A stretch of DNA of 64,000 bases. Origin: Hypholoma sublateritium FD-334 SS-4. Taxonomy: Eukaryota; Basidiomycota; Agaricomycetes; Agaricales; Strophariaceae. The stretch's first letter is position 1. Every line of letters begins with the position of its first letter. Below are positions 47,850 to 60,500 of the stretch, in pieces. Where the stretch lies: NCBI GenBank assembly GCA_000827495.1, contig KN817587.1, positions 124,001 through 188,000 of the forward strand, written 5' to 3'. The position numbers and the translations under genes were made by a program. Under the pieces are notes generated by a model, which made no database searches, was not told the origin of the DNA, and saw only the letters and a program-made list of their open reading frames with translations.

Positions 47850-48083
47850 AATTAGAAAAAAGGCTTGTGGAGCGGGTTATGTAGTACATTATATTTGACC
47901 TAACGAGTCATTGAACTCCCATTCTGGTATTGTGCAAACGGTATGGCCATAATCTACATAGGCATGCAAAGAAGAAGAAAAAGGAAGGATATGTGTACGC
48001 AAGGCTCATGGCAATGAATGTCGTGGAATTGACATCCACCAATGGGTGTAAATTGTGTATTGGCGAACAACTTGAAAAGCCCG

Positions 48084-48779
48084 TCATGTCGGCTGTGATT
48101 TGTCCGCAGGCGCGACAGGAAGGACGATGTCTACTTTGGGATGGGGATCTTCAGAGAGTGTCCTGCCGTAATGCGTCAACAATCCAATGCCACCGCCCAA
48201 GCCAGCACCTCCCAGTATTACTAGAATAGAAGATTTGTTACTTCCGAAGGAAACGGATGGCCGCTCAGAGACGATTGTACATACAGTTAACAATGTTTGC
48301 ATGCTTCCACAAGATAGCTGGCACAGCTACCGCTCCCAGGACAGACCCGATGGTTGAGTGGTCGTTTCTCCGCACGATGCTGGTCTGCGTATAACGAACG
48401 CCGCATCAGAGAGCGCCACATACTATACAGACTGAATGTTACTTACATTGTACGCCGTTTCCATCCTTTTATCTCTGACAAACTCCTGCCTTGAGTACGC
48501 ATAGCGCACATATGCTCCACCGCCCGAGATTGACGCGCCTTTGGGTAGAAAATTCGATCAATGAATATCTCCAACGCGATGATGGCAGAAGCACGTACCT
48601 CCGAGTCCGCCAATCCACGTAGCTCGCAAGATTCTATTGATGGAAAGCTCTGCGTGGCCCTTCCTCGCTAAGATATATGCGACATAGGCTGGGGGGGCTA
48701 TTAGGGAAGACCATTGATAGCCTGTACTCATAGCCTGACGGACGAGATATTCCATATCGGCGGCATGGGGCGGAGACAT
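48084..48779 (-). CDS. Small glycine-rich membrane-like protein, unknown
   Basis: Exons in coding order 48779..48599, 48538..48447, 48384..48285, 48220..48084; 169 aa from MSPPHAADMEYLVRQA. An upstream in-frame ATG at 48869 would add 30 residues. Not recognised by name. Features: IAPPAYVAYILARKG and LRATWIGGLGGGASISGGG suggest a short membrane hairpin. A second hydrophobic pair (GSVLGAVAVPAILWKHA, LILGGAGLGGGIGLLTHYG) has Gly-rich helix-packing motifs. The C-terminus is polar. I have the impression of similar unnamed proteins in other basidiomycetes, and the Gly zippers recall mitochondrial inner-membrane proteins, but that is a weak inference. Confidence 0.78.
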
Positions 48780-49121
48780 ATTGGGATTGAGTTGAGTGGG
48801 GTTTAAGAAACGAAAATGGACATTATACTTCGTAGTGGAGGGTCTTGCTTCCCTGGGGAAGAGCATCATGACCTCATCAATGTTGCCGTTTTGATGACAT
48901 AATTATAAAGCATGCGAAGAGGTTTGAGAACACATCCCGACGGGCAACGAAAAAGCAGATAATTATATGGTATAGAAAAGCACGGAAGATAATATAGTAT
49001 AGATATATAGAAGAAATTACTACGACGACAAGGAAAACATGCAATTAAGAACACGTACTATGAAATATGCAGGAAAACAAACATTTGAAACAACAATCGA
49101 CTATTAAAATATGGAGATGGT
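48780..49121. other. Intergenic, nothing recognised
   Basis: AT-rich 342 bp between two minus-strand genes, holding the 3' UTR of the dehydrogenase gene and the promoter and 5' UTR of the small membrane protein. No domain, repeat or RNA gene seen. Confidence 0.5.
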
Positions 49122-50906
49122 TCAAGCTGCGGCGACATTGGGCCAGAGTTTTTGTTCCTTCCACTTATCAACTATTTCTTTGATATTCTCGTGGTTGAAT
49201 TCTGCGTGAATAAGTTTGTATCCCACGATTTCCTTGATTTTGGTGTTGTCCAGACCAACTACATGCTTCTCCAGGGTGTATTTGTCCATATAAGCGCTGA
49301 TGGGAGTGTTGGTGATGGGGGGGTCCGATGTTGTAAGCATTTCTATCCAGCCCTCCACATGATGCTCGTTTATATCTTCTAGATCATCCATGAACTGGAA
49401 TTCATACATGACTTTGAGTACGATATCACCTGGTAGATCTCATGCTTCATACCTTAAACACTGCGGCTTCGATCACATTGAAGAATTCAAATGTCGTTCC
49501 AAAGAAGGACGAAACCGTCTTTCCAGTACTAAGAAGTGTGGTGTTTGAGTCGTCGACCTGTCGTTGTTAAAGTCAGGTCTCATAAAAAGGAGGTGCTTGA
49601 ACAGTCTAACCAAGTTAAACAAAGGAGCAACAGGCTTGGCGTCATGAGGAAGCATACCCTCAACCTCGCTCACTTTCGACTTGTCATTGTGGAAAAGGAT
49701 TGGAACGCCAGCGAGTTCGTCAGCTGCTTTGCGGCCTTTCCCTGAAATCCAATTGGCACAAGCCCAAGCGCCACCTGCTACATCATCCACATGTACAGTG
49801 TTCGTAGGATTTTTTCCTGGTGACCACCTGAATACGCATCAATGCTGCCCGGCCTCCATGAAAAATGGATACAACTGACATGAATTTCATTGGTTTCTTC
49901 AAATAACCGTAAACTGAGGCAACAGTCATGGCTGAGATAACTTGGTGCAGATAAGAACGTCAGTGCTGAGGAGATTCAATGATAAGATTACAGCTTACCA
50001 TTTCCGAAGTCAGTGTAAGGTCCATAAACAAAACCAACCCGCAATACGACAAGGTTAAGGCTAGACAGTCGTTAGATCCGTGTCTTCCACCAGGCTACTG
50101 AGAACCGACTTTTCAATTGACGCTAGTTGTCGCAGAGATTCGTGCCACCATATACCCATTGTCTCCACTGGCTTAACGTCGTCCTTCTCCGAAGCTGCGT
50201 GTTTCGACGAGGTTTCGTAAAAAGGATGGTGCACCCGAACGTATGCCTTCACATTGTGTTTGACAGCTTCAAGCCCTAGTATACGTGCAACGGCGAAGGT
50301 ATTGTTGATTTGAATCTGAAAGATCATGAATTAACTGGTTAAGATAGCTGGGAGAAGGGGCCTCACCAATTCACTCCGATCATTGCGCACTTCTCCAGTA
50401 TAATCAAAAACATAATCAAACGCTGATCGCCCTTCAGGTGGGATAAACGCAGACTGGATTGCCGCTAGACGGATAATGTGATTAGTAGGCAGCAAGAAAT
50501 CGTGCGATCGGCGTACATACCTGCAACGGTTAAGTTGGCCTGTCGATATTCAACTTCAGATCTCTCCAAAAGTTTGGAGAAGTCAGGACCGATATAGCTA
50601 ATAGTTAACTTTTGTAAGACGCTTGGTATATTTCATCGATCAAAGCTCACGTTGTGGCAGGATGGACAGAGTATTTGTCGACGATTCGCAGAAACTAAAA
50701 GAAAAGTGAGTAACTGTGAATTGGGTAAAGAAATGAATGACCAACGTACGCTAACTAATGGTCCGTCCGCAGGAAAAAGGAAGGAAGCGAGAGCCCTGGA
50801 GCATGTATTCAAGCCACCTGCGTAGGGGTCAGCGAGGGGATGGGAAAAAAGTATCAAAAAGTTTACCAAAGATCAGGACAGAAGGCTTTGAAGAATCAGC
50901 TGCCAT
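49122..50906 (-). CDS. NAD(P)-binding Rossmann (extended SDR / epimerase-like) protein
   Basis: Exons in coding order 50906..50867, 50817..50750, 50694..50651, 50597..50521, 50464..50367, 50315..50110, 50060..49999, 49940..49880, 49827..49611, 49557..49453, 49394..49122; 416 aa. VLIFGGLNTCSRALASFLF is a degenerate nucleotide-binding loop at the N-terminus. Next come strand/helix units (FDYVFDYTGEVRNDRSELIQ, NTFAVARILGLEAVKHNVKA). NLVVLRVGFVYGPYTDFGN and NTVHVDDVAGGAWACANWI are typical of extended short-chain dehydrogenases. The catalytic YxxxK is not obvious; WWHESLRQLASIEK occupies the expected place. It may therefore be non-catalytic or have another chemistry. Substrate unknown. Confidence 0.82.
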
Positions 50907-51089
50907 GATGGCTGTTATGGATAAGAGGTTGCGGGCGAAGAATCGGCGCTCAGCATTCAACGCGTTCTGCCCATCACCAGCTTAGTCAGCCCGCAACCTT
51001 CATTTATGGCTTGTTGCAAATAAGTACTACTTTTACTTTGCTTTTAAGCGCTTACTACCAAACCCTGACCTACTTTACAAGTACTAGTA

Positions 51090-52357
51090 TCATACAGTTG
51101 CTTCACCCTTCAAGTACTGGTATACAGAAGAAAAGTCTTTCTGTGCTAAGTCGGGCCGCTGTTGAATAATATGTGCGTAAATCTCTTTTGCTGCTTCTCC
51201 AAGAGGCAAAGGAGAGTCGCGCTGCCGCGCAACATCGCTCGCAAGACCCATATCCTGTAATATGATATGATCAGAAAAGGGAGTCATTAAGAGAGTATTA
51301 ACTGACCTTCAACATCAAGCTAGTAGCAAAACCTCCTTCATAATCTCTCTCGCACGGTGGTGACTTGCCGGGCAAAGCAAAGGGAACAGGATTATTGACT
51401 GAAGATGCCCAACAACCACCAGTGCTACTGTTGATGACGGCTGCCAGAATTGCAGGATCTAGGCCGAGTGACCGCCCTAAGAGCATGGCTTCGGCGACCA
51501 CAACCTGCTCGACCCCCAAGACTAGCTAAATCGGGAAAATGTAACCCGATTCACATTATCAGTCAACGAAACTTGAAGGCTTGAAGGTTGATGGAAAAGA
51601 TACCGACGTTATTGCATATTTTGGCTCCCAGACCTGCCCCGGAAGGGCCACAGTGTATAATACGCTGACCCATCAGTGCGAGAATGGGCTTAGCGGCCTC
51701 AAAATCTTCCTCAGTACCTCCAACCAGAAAGGAGAGCGTTCCGGCTTTGGCTCCAGTGACGCCTGGCCGCCAAGCAAATCATTAGAACCAGTCAATTTGG
51801 AATTATATGCATAACTCATACCCCCGGATACTGGCGCATCTATTATTCGAGCTCCAGTACGTTCCACGTTTGAAGCCACTTCACGGGCAATAACTACGTC
51901 CAAAGTTGTTGAATCTATACAGAATGTATATTCTGACGACTCCATGTGTAACTTCCGCAGGGTTGGTATGATCGATTCCGAGTAGACAGATTTCACTTGG
52001 GGAGACGATGGAAGCATGGTGATTATGCGACTCGACGCAATTGTTGCTCTACAAGCCATAAACGTTTAAATAACGGATATGTCCCGTAGCAACTCACTCT
52101 TCGGGGCTCGTCGCGATACTGATATGGGCTCCGGGATATTGTTGGGAGAACTCTGAGCAGAACGAGCGAGCACTGTCGGCTACCGCGTCGCATACAACAA
52201 ATCCCGGGGAACCGGAACCGTCTGCCTGGACGTACTGCTTCGAGAAGAGATTATATGCCATTTGGTATCCCATTCGTCCAAGTCCAATGAAGCTCGTGCT
52301 ATTGCTACGAGATATACAATTGGCTGTATGTTGGACGCTTTGTAACAATGGCCTCAT
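51090..52357 (-). CDS. 3-hydroxyisobutyrate dehydrogenase, mitochondrial
   Basis: Exons in coding order 52357..52098, 52048..51822, 51762..51608, 51525..51307, 51254..51090; 341 aa. It oxidises 3-hydroxyisobutyrate to methylmalonate semialdehyde in valine breakdown. The N-terminus (MRPLLQSVQHTANCISRSNS) looks like a matrix presequence. The beta-hydroxyacid dehydrogenase motifs follow: SFIGLGRMGYQMAYNL for NAD, DAPVSGGVTGAKAGTLSFLV (substrate), and GLGAKICNN with the catalytic Lys. C-terminal matches are STGGCWASSVNNPVP and LMLKDMGLASDVA. All five exons join in phase. Divergent from the RNA-dependent RNA polymerase, 238 bp between starts. Confidence 0.96.
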
Positions 52358-52595
52358 CTCGAGGTGCAAGAATAGACAGTTGAAGTGTAGGACGTGAGAT
52401 TTGTATAGGATAGTATACAATGACGGTTGAGTTTGAGAGTTGGACAGTGAGTTCCGGGCCGATCATCAAATGCGTTAACGGGCCGGATCAGACTCGGATA
52501 CCTATTTGTGGAAGGCGCTAATCGATGGTGGCACAGCTCTTTCTTGGCTCTTTCACCAAACCACCACCCGGCTTTTCAGCGCGATCACTCTACAC

Positions 52596-55500
52596 ATGGA
52601 CCTTAACATCAAATCTATTCCCAACGAAGTCAATAACTGGGAAGTGACTCGGGCAATTGCTCGCGTTCTACACTCAGCAGATTTCGCACCCATCGACCCT
52701 GAAGGCAGACTCCTCAATTTTCGAGTGAAACTCAATGACAATCCTGCAGGAGGCGTTCGAAATGATGGAACCGGTGTACTTACCCTACCGACAGAAGAGA
52801 TGGCCTATAGGTTTCTTTCGTTTGTCTATAAGGACCCCATCAAGATCAGTTCGAGGAAACTCAAGTTCTCTAGACATAACAAACCACCGTATATAGGACT
52901 TGTCGAAACATTGCGGAAAACACCCTACATAAATCCAGACATCGAAGAAGAACGTCAAGGCAAGATTCGGGCATTAGATACAAAATTCCGTGTCGATGCT
53001 GTCCAGTTTGGTATCTTCTACCAACCTAGATACCCTACTTCTGACAAGGACCGTCTGTCTCCTCGAGCGTTTTCCATCGAATGGGAACGGGATTACATCA
53101 AGGATAGCATTGCCTGGCTTAGATTCGATTATGATCACAAACTTATTCGCATCACGGTACGTCTTCGTATCTTTTCTTTCTGTGCGAATCTATTTCTTAA
53201 TTCTCGCTATCCTAGCTCGGAAATGAACTGACCGAACACAATGGTTTCAACCTTGCAATAAGCCACTCCAGTATCCGTAAAATCGGTGTGGGTTATGAAG
53301 GAAAACCGTGTTAGTCTGACTGACTCGATTAAAGACGCCTTTTTGAACCCCCCCTTTCTCTAGACATTTGTTTCGATACCCTCACGCCCCCGGTCATGGA
53401 GTCCATTCAGTTCAACCGCACCATGACAGGAAACCATGAAGTTGACAATCGCAAGTTCAAACACCGTGTTGGCTCTATACACGAAGGGCATGCGATAGTG
53501 GCACCATACTGCCCACATCTCCGGCTTGTCCTCTACAATGATCAATATAGGGACGTCATCGACAACTTCATCCAGATGTGTGACACGGCTGGTTTACCAA
53601 TGAGCATGATAATTCGATGCAACCCTGGCTTTACTCAAATCGAAACACTTCGCCAAGAGTTTTTCCGACCACGACGCCTGTATGAACTGCACAAAACTCT
53701 GGGAAGGTTTGATTGGCCCATAGCTTTCCAGCTTGAATCCCTGCTTCACAATGGTCTTTTACACACTGGTGACATAGATGAGCTGCTCCCTAGAATTCGT
53801 GTTTTAATCGACAAACACACAACCCGGAGTTCCGAGTTTGTTGGGGAGCTATTACGCCGGTACAACGAAGCATTACAAGTGCGTCCCGCCAGAGATAGTC
53901 CCATGAAATGTTTCAAATCTGTCGAAGATAAGTTTGAGTTATACCCATCTAGCAAAGTATTCCGTTGTTATCATGTAACCTTCACCCCAACTCGCATGAT
54001 CTTGGAAGGCCCTTATGCTTCTCAGTCCAACCGCGTCATAAGACGATATCAGGGATATGAAGATCACTTCATGCGTGTGGATTTTCGAGACGAAGACCGC
54101 TTACAATACCGCTGGGACAGAGAAGTTGATGGTACTCCATTCCTGATAGAACGCGTTGGCAGAACGTTGAAGGACGGCTTCTCTCTTGCTGGTCGACCAT
54201 TTGAATTTCTGGCATACTCTAGCTCTGCTCTACGGGAACATGCTGTTTGGTTCATGAATCCTTTTAGCCATACCGGGGGTCTCAATGTAAATGCGGCTAT
54301 CATTCGGGACTCTCTTGGCGATTTCAAACGCACAAAACTCTTGAAATGTCCTTCTAAATATGCGGCTCGTCTGGCTCAGGCATTCACTGCTACTGATCCA
54401 TCTGTCGATATACTCAGAGAGGAATGGGAAGTAGTGGACGACATCGGCGAAGAGCCTTACCAATTTACTGACGGCGTTGGCGCCATTTCAAAAGCTCTCG
54501 GGGACAGAATTTGGGCCAAATTATGCGAAACCAAGCGAAACCCAGAAAGACTGATACAACCTTGGGCGGTAAGTTGTACTGCCTATCATTCCAATATCCA
54601 CTCACATGTATTACCGCAGTATCAAATCAGATTTCTTGGTTATAAGGGTGTCGTGGTTGTCAATCCCTTCCTCGACAAACGAGAGGGCGGAATACAAATG
54701 CAACTGCGTCCATCGATGGGGAAATTTGAAACAAAGGCAGCCGACAGCAAAATCGCACCACTCGAGATCGCACAGGCATTTGAGCAACCCAATCCGTGTT
54801 ACCTTAACCGGTGAGTCTTCTCTACATTCCCTGAGCCCGAACGTCGTCTAATTTAAACAAAAAATAGCCCTTTGGTGATGTTATTGGAAGATGTCGGAGT
54901 GCGCAGGGATGCATTCCTAGAACTTCAACACCTCGCTGTCGCAGACGCTAAGACGATGGACGATTCTATCGTCCAATTTTGTAGCGTATTGGGAGCTCAC
55001 CGTCTTGGTAATTCGTACCGTCTGCGAGAGCTTCTCGGGCGCCTGCGAGATAGATTCAACATGGATTTGAAATCTGATGGAAAAACCATCGGCATTGATA
55101 ACCCTTTCTTACGACAAATTCGCCAAGTAACTATGACAGATATTCTGCGAGACATTAAGCACGGCGCTCGGATTCCCGTTCCAGACAGCTACTTGCTGGT
55201 GGGTGTGGCAGATGAAGGCCCAGCTTATATTGGAAAACCTGGCTTTGAAAATGTTTACTGCTTATCAGTTGGGGAAATCTATGGTAAGCCCGGAAACGAG
55301 TTTCATAGTTTGCGAAAGAAGTAATCAGTTTCTCCAAGCATGTGTACAGAGGCCCGGGGAAGCAGAGCCCACTTGGATTGAAGGAAATGTCAGCATATCG
55401 AGAAGTCCAGTTGTGCATCTAGGTGACGGTAAGTGCACATTCAAGACTGTCATTCCCGTGTTCATATACTTAGTGTCAATCTAGTGCAACGTGTTCGTGC

Positions 55501-56908
55501 AGTCGGAAAACCACCGACAGATGTACCTTGCTTGTTTGCACACCTGAAAAATGTGGTCGTTATGCCATCCGTTGGTGAGTATTACAATAGGCAACCGAGT
55601 CACACTCCATTTTCACTTCACTTCTCTTAGGGCCTCGGTCACTTGCGTCCTGTCTCGGAGGAGGAGATGTGGATGGGTCAGTGGATTTCATTAAATTGGT
55701 GGCTGCTAGTACTGATTCCTTTGTTCAGAGATCTATTTTCTGTGATATGCCACGACTCTATCTTACCAAATTCTATTGAAACCCCTGCATCATATACACC
55801 CCTTCCTACAAAGGAGCTGGAAAGAGATAGTACGGTCGAAGATATCTGTGATTTTGTTGTAGAATACATCCACTCAGACGTGTTGGTACGCAAATCACAG
55901 CTTCTTAGATCTCAGTCGTATCCTCAGCAATTTCATAGGGCTTATTATCGGATAGATTGCTTGTCATAGCAGGTAAGCCCTACCAGCTAGGTGATCTTTT
56001 GTGTGTCTCAAATTTCCTTCCTACTAGATCAATCAGCTGTGAGCTTGGTCCTGACGCAGTCAAATTCGTATATACTTACCTTGTTCGCAGCTTGGAATGC
56101 GTGATGATAACTGTATTCTTCTCGCGGAACTCTGTTCTCATGTAAGTCTACTCACGTCAAACATTGAATTACGCGCATCTGGTGAATGATTGCCATTTGA
56201 TAGGCAGTTGACTATCCAAAGCAAGGAACACCTCCAGATATTGAAAATAATCAATTACCCAGAACACTCATCCGCTGCAAACCCGACTGGCATGCGGCAG
56301 AAGTTGTATCTCCTCGCCATACAGACTATTACGAATCGAACAAAGCCCTCGGGTTTCTATTTCGTTCCATCAGCATGGACGAAGAGCCCATTATACCATT
56401 GGACGTTGCACCCGTTCCACCACTCTCCGATCCCATTTCTATTTCTCTTTTGGCTGTTGTGGAACCACACCTCGGCAGTGCTTCCTTCGTAGAACACCAT
56501 CCTCTAACCCTCCTGAGGATATACCGACGATACGTCGATGAATTGCGCTACATATGTGCAACCCACACGCTCTCTAACACTCGTGGGGTGAGACTTATAG
56601 AAGCCGAAATTGTGGTGGGAACGATTCTTGCAAAATGCTCCCAAACACGCTGGAGAAAAGAGCGCATGTACAGAATGCGTCTCCACGCACAAACCCTTGT
56701 ATCCGATGTCCAGAGGAGCTTGTCGGAAAAACCAAGCACTGACCCGAATATAGAGTTGATTCAAGCTCTGGAAATTTCATGGAGCGCTTGGGATCTCAGC
56801 CTCCGTCGAAGGAACGAGTTCGGGGCCCAAAGCTTCGGTTTAATAGCCCTGGGGACACTTTTTGACTGCTTGGATAAGCTAGAATCTCGTTCGCGCTCAA
56901 TCTCTTAG
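52596..56908 (+). CDS. Cellular RNA-dependent RNA polymerase (RNA silencing)
   Basis: Exons 52596..53156, 53216..53309, 53364..54568, 54620..54810, 54868..55283, 55339..55428, 55485..55574, 55631..55676, 55729..55885, 55939..55972, 56028..56038, 56091..56141, 56204..56908; 1216 aa. It makes double-stranded RNA from aberrant transcripts to feed Dicer in quelling or heterochromatin. This is the eukaryotic RdRP family, not a viral one. Catalytic-core landmarks: FTDGVGAISKALGDRIW, YQIRFLGYKGVVVVNPFL, IQMQLRPSMGKFE, NVVVMPSVGPRSLASCLGG and GGGDVDGDLFSVI with the triple-Asp DVDGD at about 895-899. The DVDGD codons are split by an intron. One exon is 11 nt. The C-terminal 235 residues are helical. 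Confidence 0.95.
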
Positions 56909-57505
56909 TAGCCTTTATATGTTTTGTATACTCATACTCGACTGGAAAATATGATTCTAATACTTACAGTTCCGCCAATATAGTAAGCATTACTTGGATT
57001 TACATGACTTACCCGATAGATCTAATTACTAATTATACTCTCTGAATGCTATCTTACTCTCTGAATGCTATCTCTCAGCAAGGTGTTGACGCGACCATAA
57101 GCCGACCTTTTATGGTATAGAACTCCGGAATTGCATGGTCACTGACGCGACGAATCACAGTCACATGACTTAGACCTCTATCGTGTGACAGAAGTAACGA
57201 TCTTCTACAATGCCCCACTGTCTTGCCCAAGTCTTGCCCCAGTCAACTCGGAGTCAACCTCAGTGAGCCGACCAAAGTCAACCGCAAGTACTAATACGGC
57301 TTTCATCTGCTTTCATCTTATTCCACCTTGCTACATTCCGCAGCCCAACACACTGGTAAGGTGCGGGCTAGAGTTAACTTTTGGAATTCTTTCCGCTGGT
57401 TTTGCTCTTCAAATTGGTGGTAACAGTTCCTCTATCTTGACTGCACGCACTACGTCAGTCTACAAGTTATAAGAGCTGTTGGGTGTTCAGATTTCTCGTC
57501 ACCAA
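56909..57505. other. Intergenic region with a short tandem duplication
   Basis: 597 bp between the RNA-dependent RNA polymerase stop and the POT1 start. It contains two tandem copies of an 18-bp unit at 57037..57054 and 57056..57073. Several near-repeats of AGTCAAC/GTCAACC at 57235-57285 are also present. No gene seen; it probably includes the POT1 promoter. Confidence 0.5.
57037..57073 (+). repeat. Two-copy 18-bp tandem repeat
   Basis: The unit ACTCTCTGAATGCTATCT occurs twice with one base between copies. It is outside any coding sequence. Confidence 0.85.
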
Positions 57506-60500
57506 ATGGGCTCGAGTCTCAACCTTGAAGACCTGCTCGAACAATCTCCAAAAGACATCTTCCAGCAAGGCGCAAGCGAGGAACGATGTATATCCGGCAG
57601 ATTCAAAATGTCATGGAATCAACCTAATAACAAGATAGAAGTTCTTGCGTCGGTCTCACCCTCGAACCTTAAAGGTCGGGACGACCATACATTCAAAATA
57701 TGTTTCCAATCAGACGCAGAATATATCAAGATGCTGGATTTTGCACCCAATGATGAATTCCGATTGTCATTGAAGGGGGTGGAGGTCAAGAAACTACCGG
57801 ACATCCCCAAACTGTCGACTCTACCAATGCATCTAGTATTTTCAAAGGGACTACACATATCCTGGAAACGGCAAGGCCCCAATGAAGCAAGAAAAACGAT
57901 AAATACATGGTCATGTATGTCAGAGTCTTTCTCTGGTATAGTTGGTTACTAATTACACTTGCGAATCGCACAGCGAATGACGCGCAAGCATCTGACAGCT
58001 GGTTTTTCTCACGGGATGAAAACGACGACGCTTCGAGTGTATCACGACATAAGCGGAACCAGAGTGAGGTCGAGCAAGATGAGCTCCAAGAAAATCCGAG
58101 GGAGGTCAAAAAGAGACAAAGAATGGACGCCAAACGAATGAAAAAGATCGCTAATACACCTTTGTCGATCTCCAACCCTGTTCTTTCTACCGTTGTAGAG
58201 TCACGCGCCTCGTCTTCTGAGGCGAAACCAAAGGAAACAGATCGCTCGATCGCGATTCAGAATGCAAACGCCCAAATTCTTCACGCATCCCTACTGCGGT
58301 CAGACACTGTAAGTGGCGATCAAAGGGTTTTCTTGCGGTCTAACCTAAGAAAAAGGACATATACACCGCACTTGGCAACATCGAAGGAGAAAGAACTGTA
58401 ACGCTCATTGGTGTTGTTGTACAAATGTCTTCTCCTAAAATGAGTAATTCTGGTGGTGGGCGATACAACAAAGAGAATTTTATAAACCAATTGATGTCAT
58501 ATTTCCAGATTGGATGCGGTATTTGGACCTCGTGGATCCAAGCAATTATTATACACATCGCTCTGGATTCAAGGTCAATTGCTTTACTAAGCGGCACAAA
58601 GAGTGGTTACCTCATCCTGAGGAAGGTGATGTGCTCGTTCTCCGGAACGTCAAGGTATGACTACAAAATTTTCGAACCATTTGATGAAGCTTAATCGATA
58701 GCCGCAGATCAAGAACTATCACGGTAGCCTGTCAGGAGTGGGTTATGCCGATAAAATTCAATGGGCAGCCTTTTCCCCAACCAATGGAGTCTTTCATCAT
58801 GGCCCTCCCAACTCCGCTCCAAAGGATAGCGGCCTCGGCGACGGAGATTCCGGTGGTATTTTTTCTCCGTTCTGGCAACCCGGGCCTTTGCAAACAACGC
58901 ATTGCGTTAAATTATCGGATTGGTGGCGAAATCTGGCTACTCAAGCTCACACAACTGCAAAATCCAATCCCGGAAGTAAGCGTCGAATTCACAGGCTAAT
59001 CAGTGAGACAGGTCCGACAGTTCCTCCAGACGGCTATTTTGACTGCACTGTAGAGGTGAGATTTGACCGAAGATGGTTCCTGAAGCCTAAATCTCATAGC
59101 GGCATTTTCGCAGGTCTTGAAAGGATATCGTAACTCGAACGATACGGTCTACACAGTCTACGTTACTGACTATACACGTAACGAACAAATGTCGGGAGTG
59201 CAATCGGCTTGGTGCCCTCCGTTATTGTCAGACTTCGTGGCCCAATTTGAAATGTGGGACGAAGCCGCTGTTGTTGCAGAATCGATGCGTCCAGGGGAAT
59301 ATTACTCGATCAAGAATGCTCGCATGATGACCAATGGTAATGGATATCCGGAAGGAAAGGTCCGAGAGAATAAAATAGTTAAGTTGGCAGAAGGCGATAC
59401 CGTGAATCCTCAACTTCAAGCCTTACTCGAGTTTGTCTGTCTGTTCTGAATGCATGGTACGGCTTCTCAATGTCTTATCTTACAGGAGGAAACGACAATG
59501 GGAAGTAAAGAAGCGCACTGCGGAATCAGACATTAGACATCAACTGATTCAAGACGTCGAGGAAGGGAAGTTTTTCCATTGCACGGTCGAGGTTTGTTAT
59601 ACTGTCTGCTACCATTGATTCCAAAGTGAAAGAAAATAGGTTCTCCACGTAGACCTGGTTTCGAAAAATAGGCCATGCATCTACGTCACAGACTATACAC
59701 CAAACCCTCGCTTGGCAAGTGCTAGTCTCCCAGGGCTTCGAGCTCTCCAGGGGCGTATTGTGAAAATTGTATTGTCCGGAGAGCAACAAGAGATGGCGAA
59801 GGTCCTTTCAACAGGATCTTACTACTGCATAAGAAAACTCAGAATGAAACACAGCTCATTAGAGGACCACTTTTGTGGTTTGTTAGGTGGAACCGAGAAG
59901 CTGGTGATCCAGTTAAGTGCAAACAATCTTGCGAACGAAAACATAAACGGACTTCTGAGGTATAATATGAACTTTCTTTCTGCCTTGATTTGTCTTTAAC
60001 CGGATAATCAGACGAAGAGAAACTTGGCAACGTCATCTAGGTCAAATTCTACCTGACGAACGCGAGGTTGGCTTGCTACGTGCTAGAGAAGCAAATCAAT
60101 CTTTCAGGCTCATCAAGGACGTCATCTCTGCAGACTCTCATCTCGCACGCTACAGTGTCCGTGCAAGACCTGTCGATTTTTACCCACTAGATTTACAAGA
60201 CGCATTTTATCAGCGATGCACACGGTGTAACATCGAGTAAGTGCAATATGTTTCTGGTAATAATTGTTTATATAGATATCACGCCCAGAATTCCCAAGAC
60301 GGCGAAGGCATGCTTCAAGTGCAGTGACTTTGAACACGAACACGTTCAATATTTCTATCAACTCTATCTTTTGGTCAAGGACCAGGATGATAGCGAGCTT
60401 ATCGTTTCGATTGATGATCAGGTATCTACTTACAACCCTTTCTTTGCCTGATGCACCACTTACCTGTTGATAGTGCCCTTTGTTGAAGCAATTAAAGCGC

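Noticed and set aside
57235..57285. Clustered GTCAAC-like short motifs as a possible repeat array or CRISPR
   Set aside because: Copies are few, irregular and degenerate; CRISPR does not occur in nuclear genomes. Probably promoter sequence.
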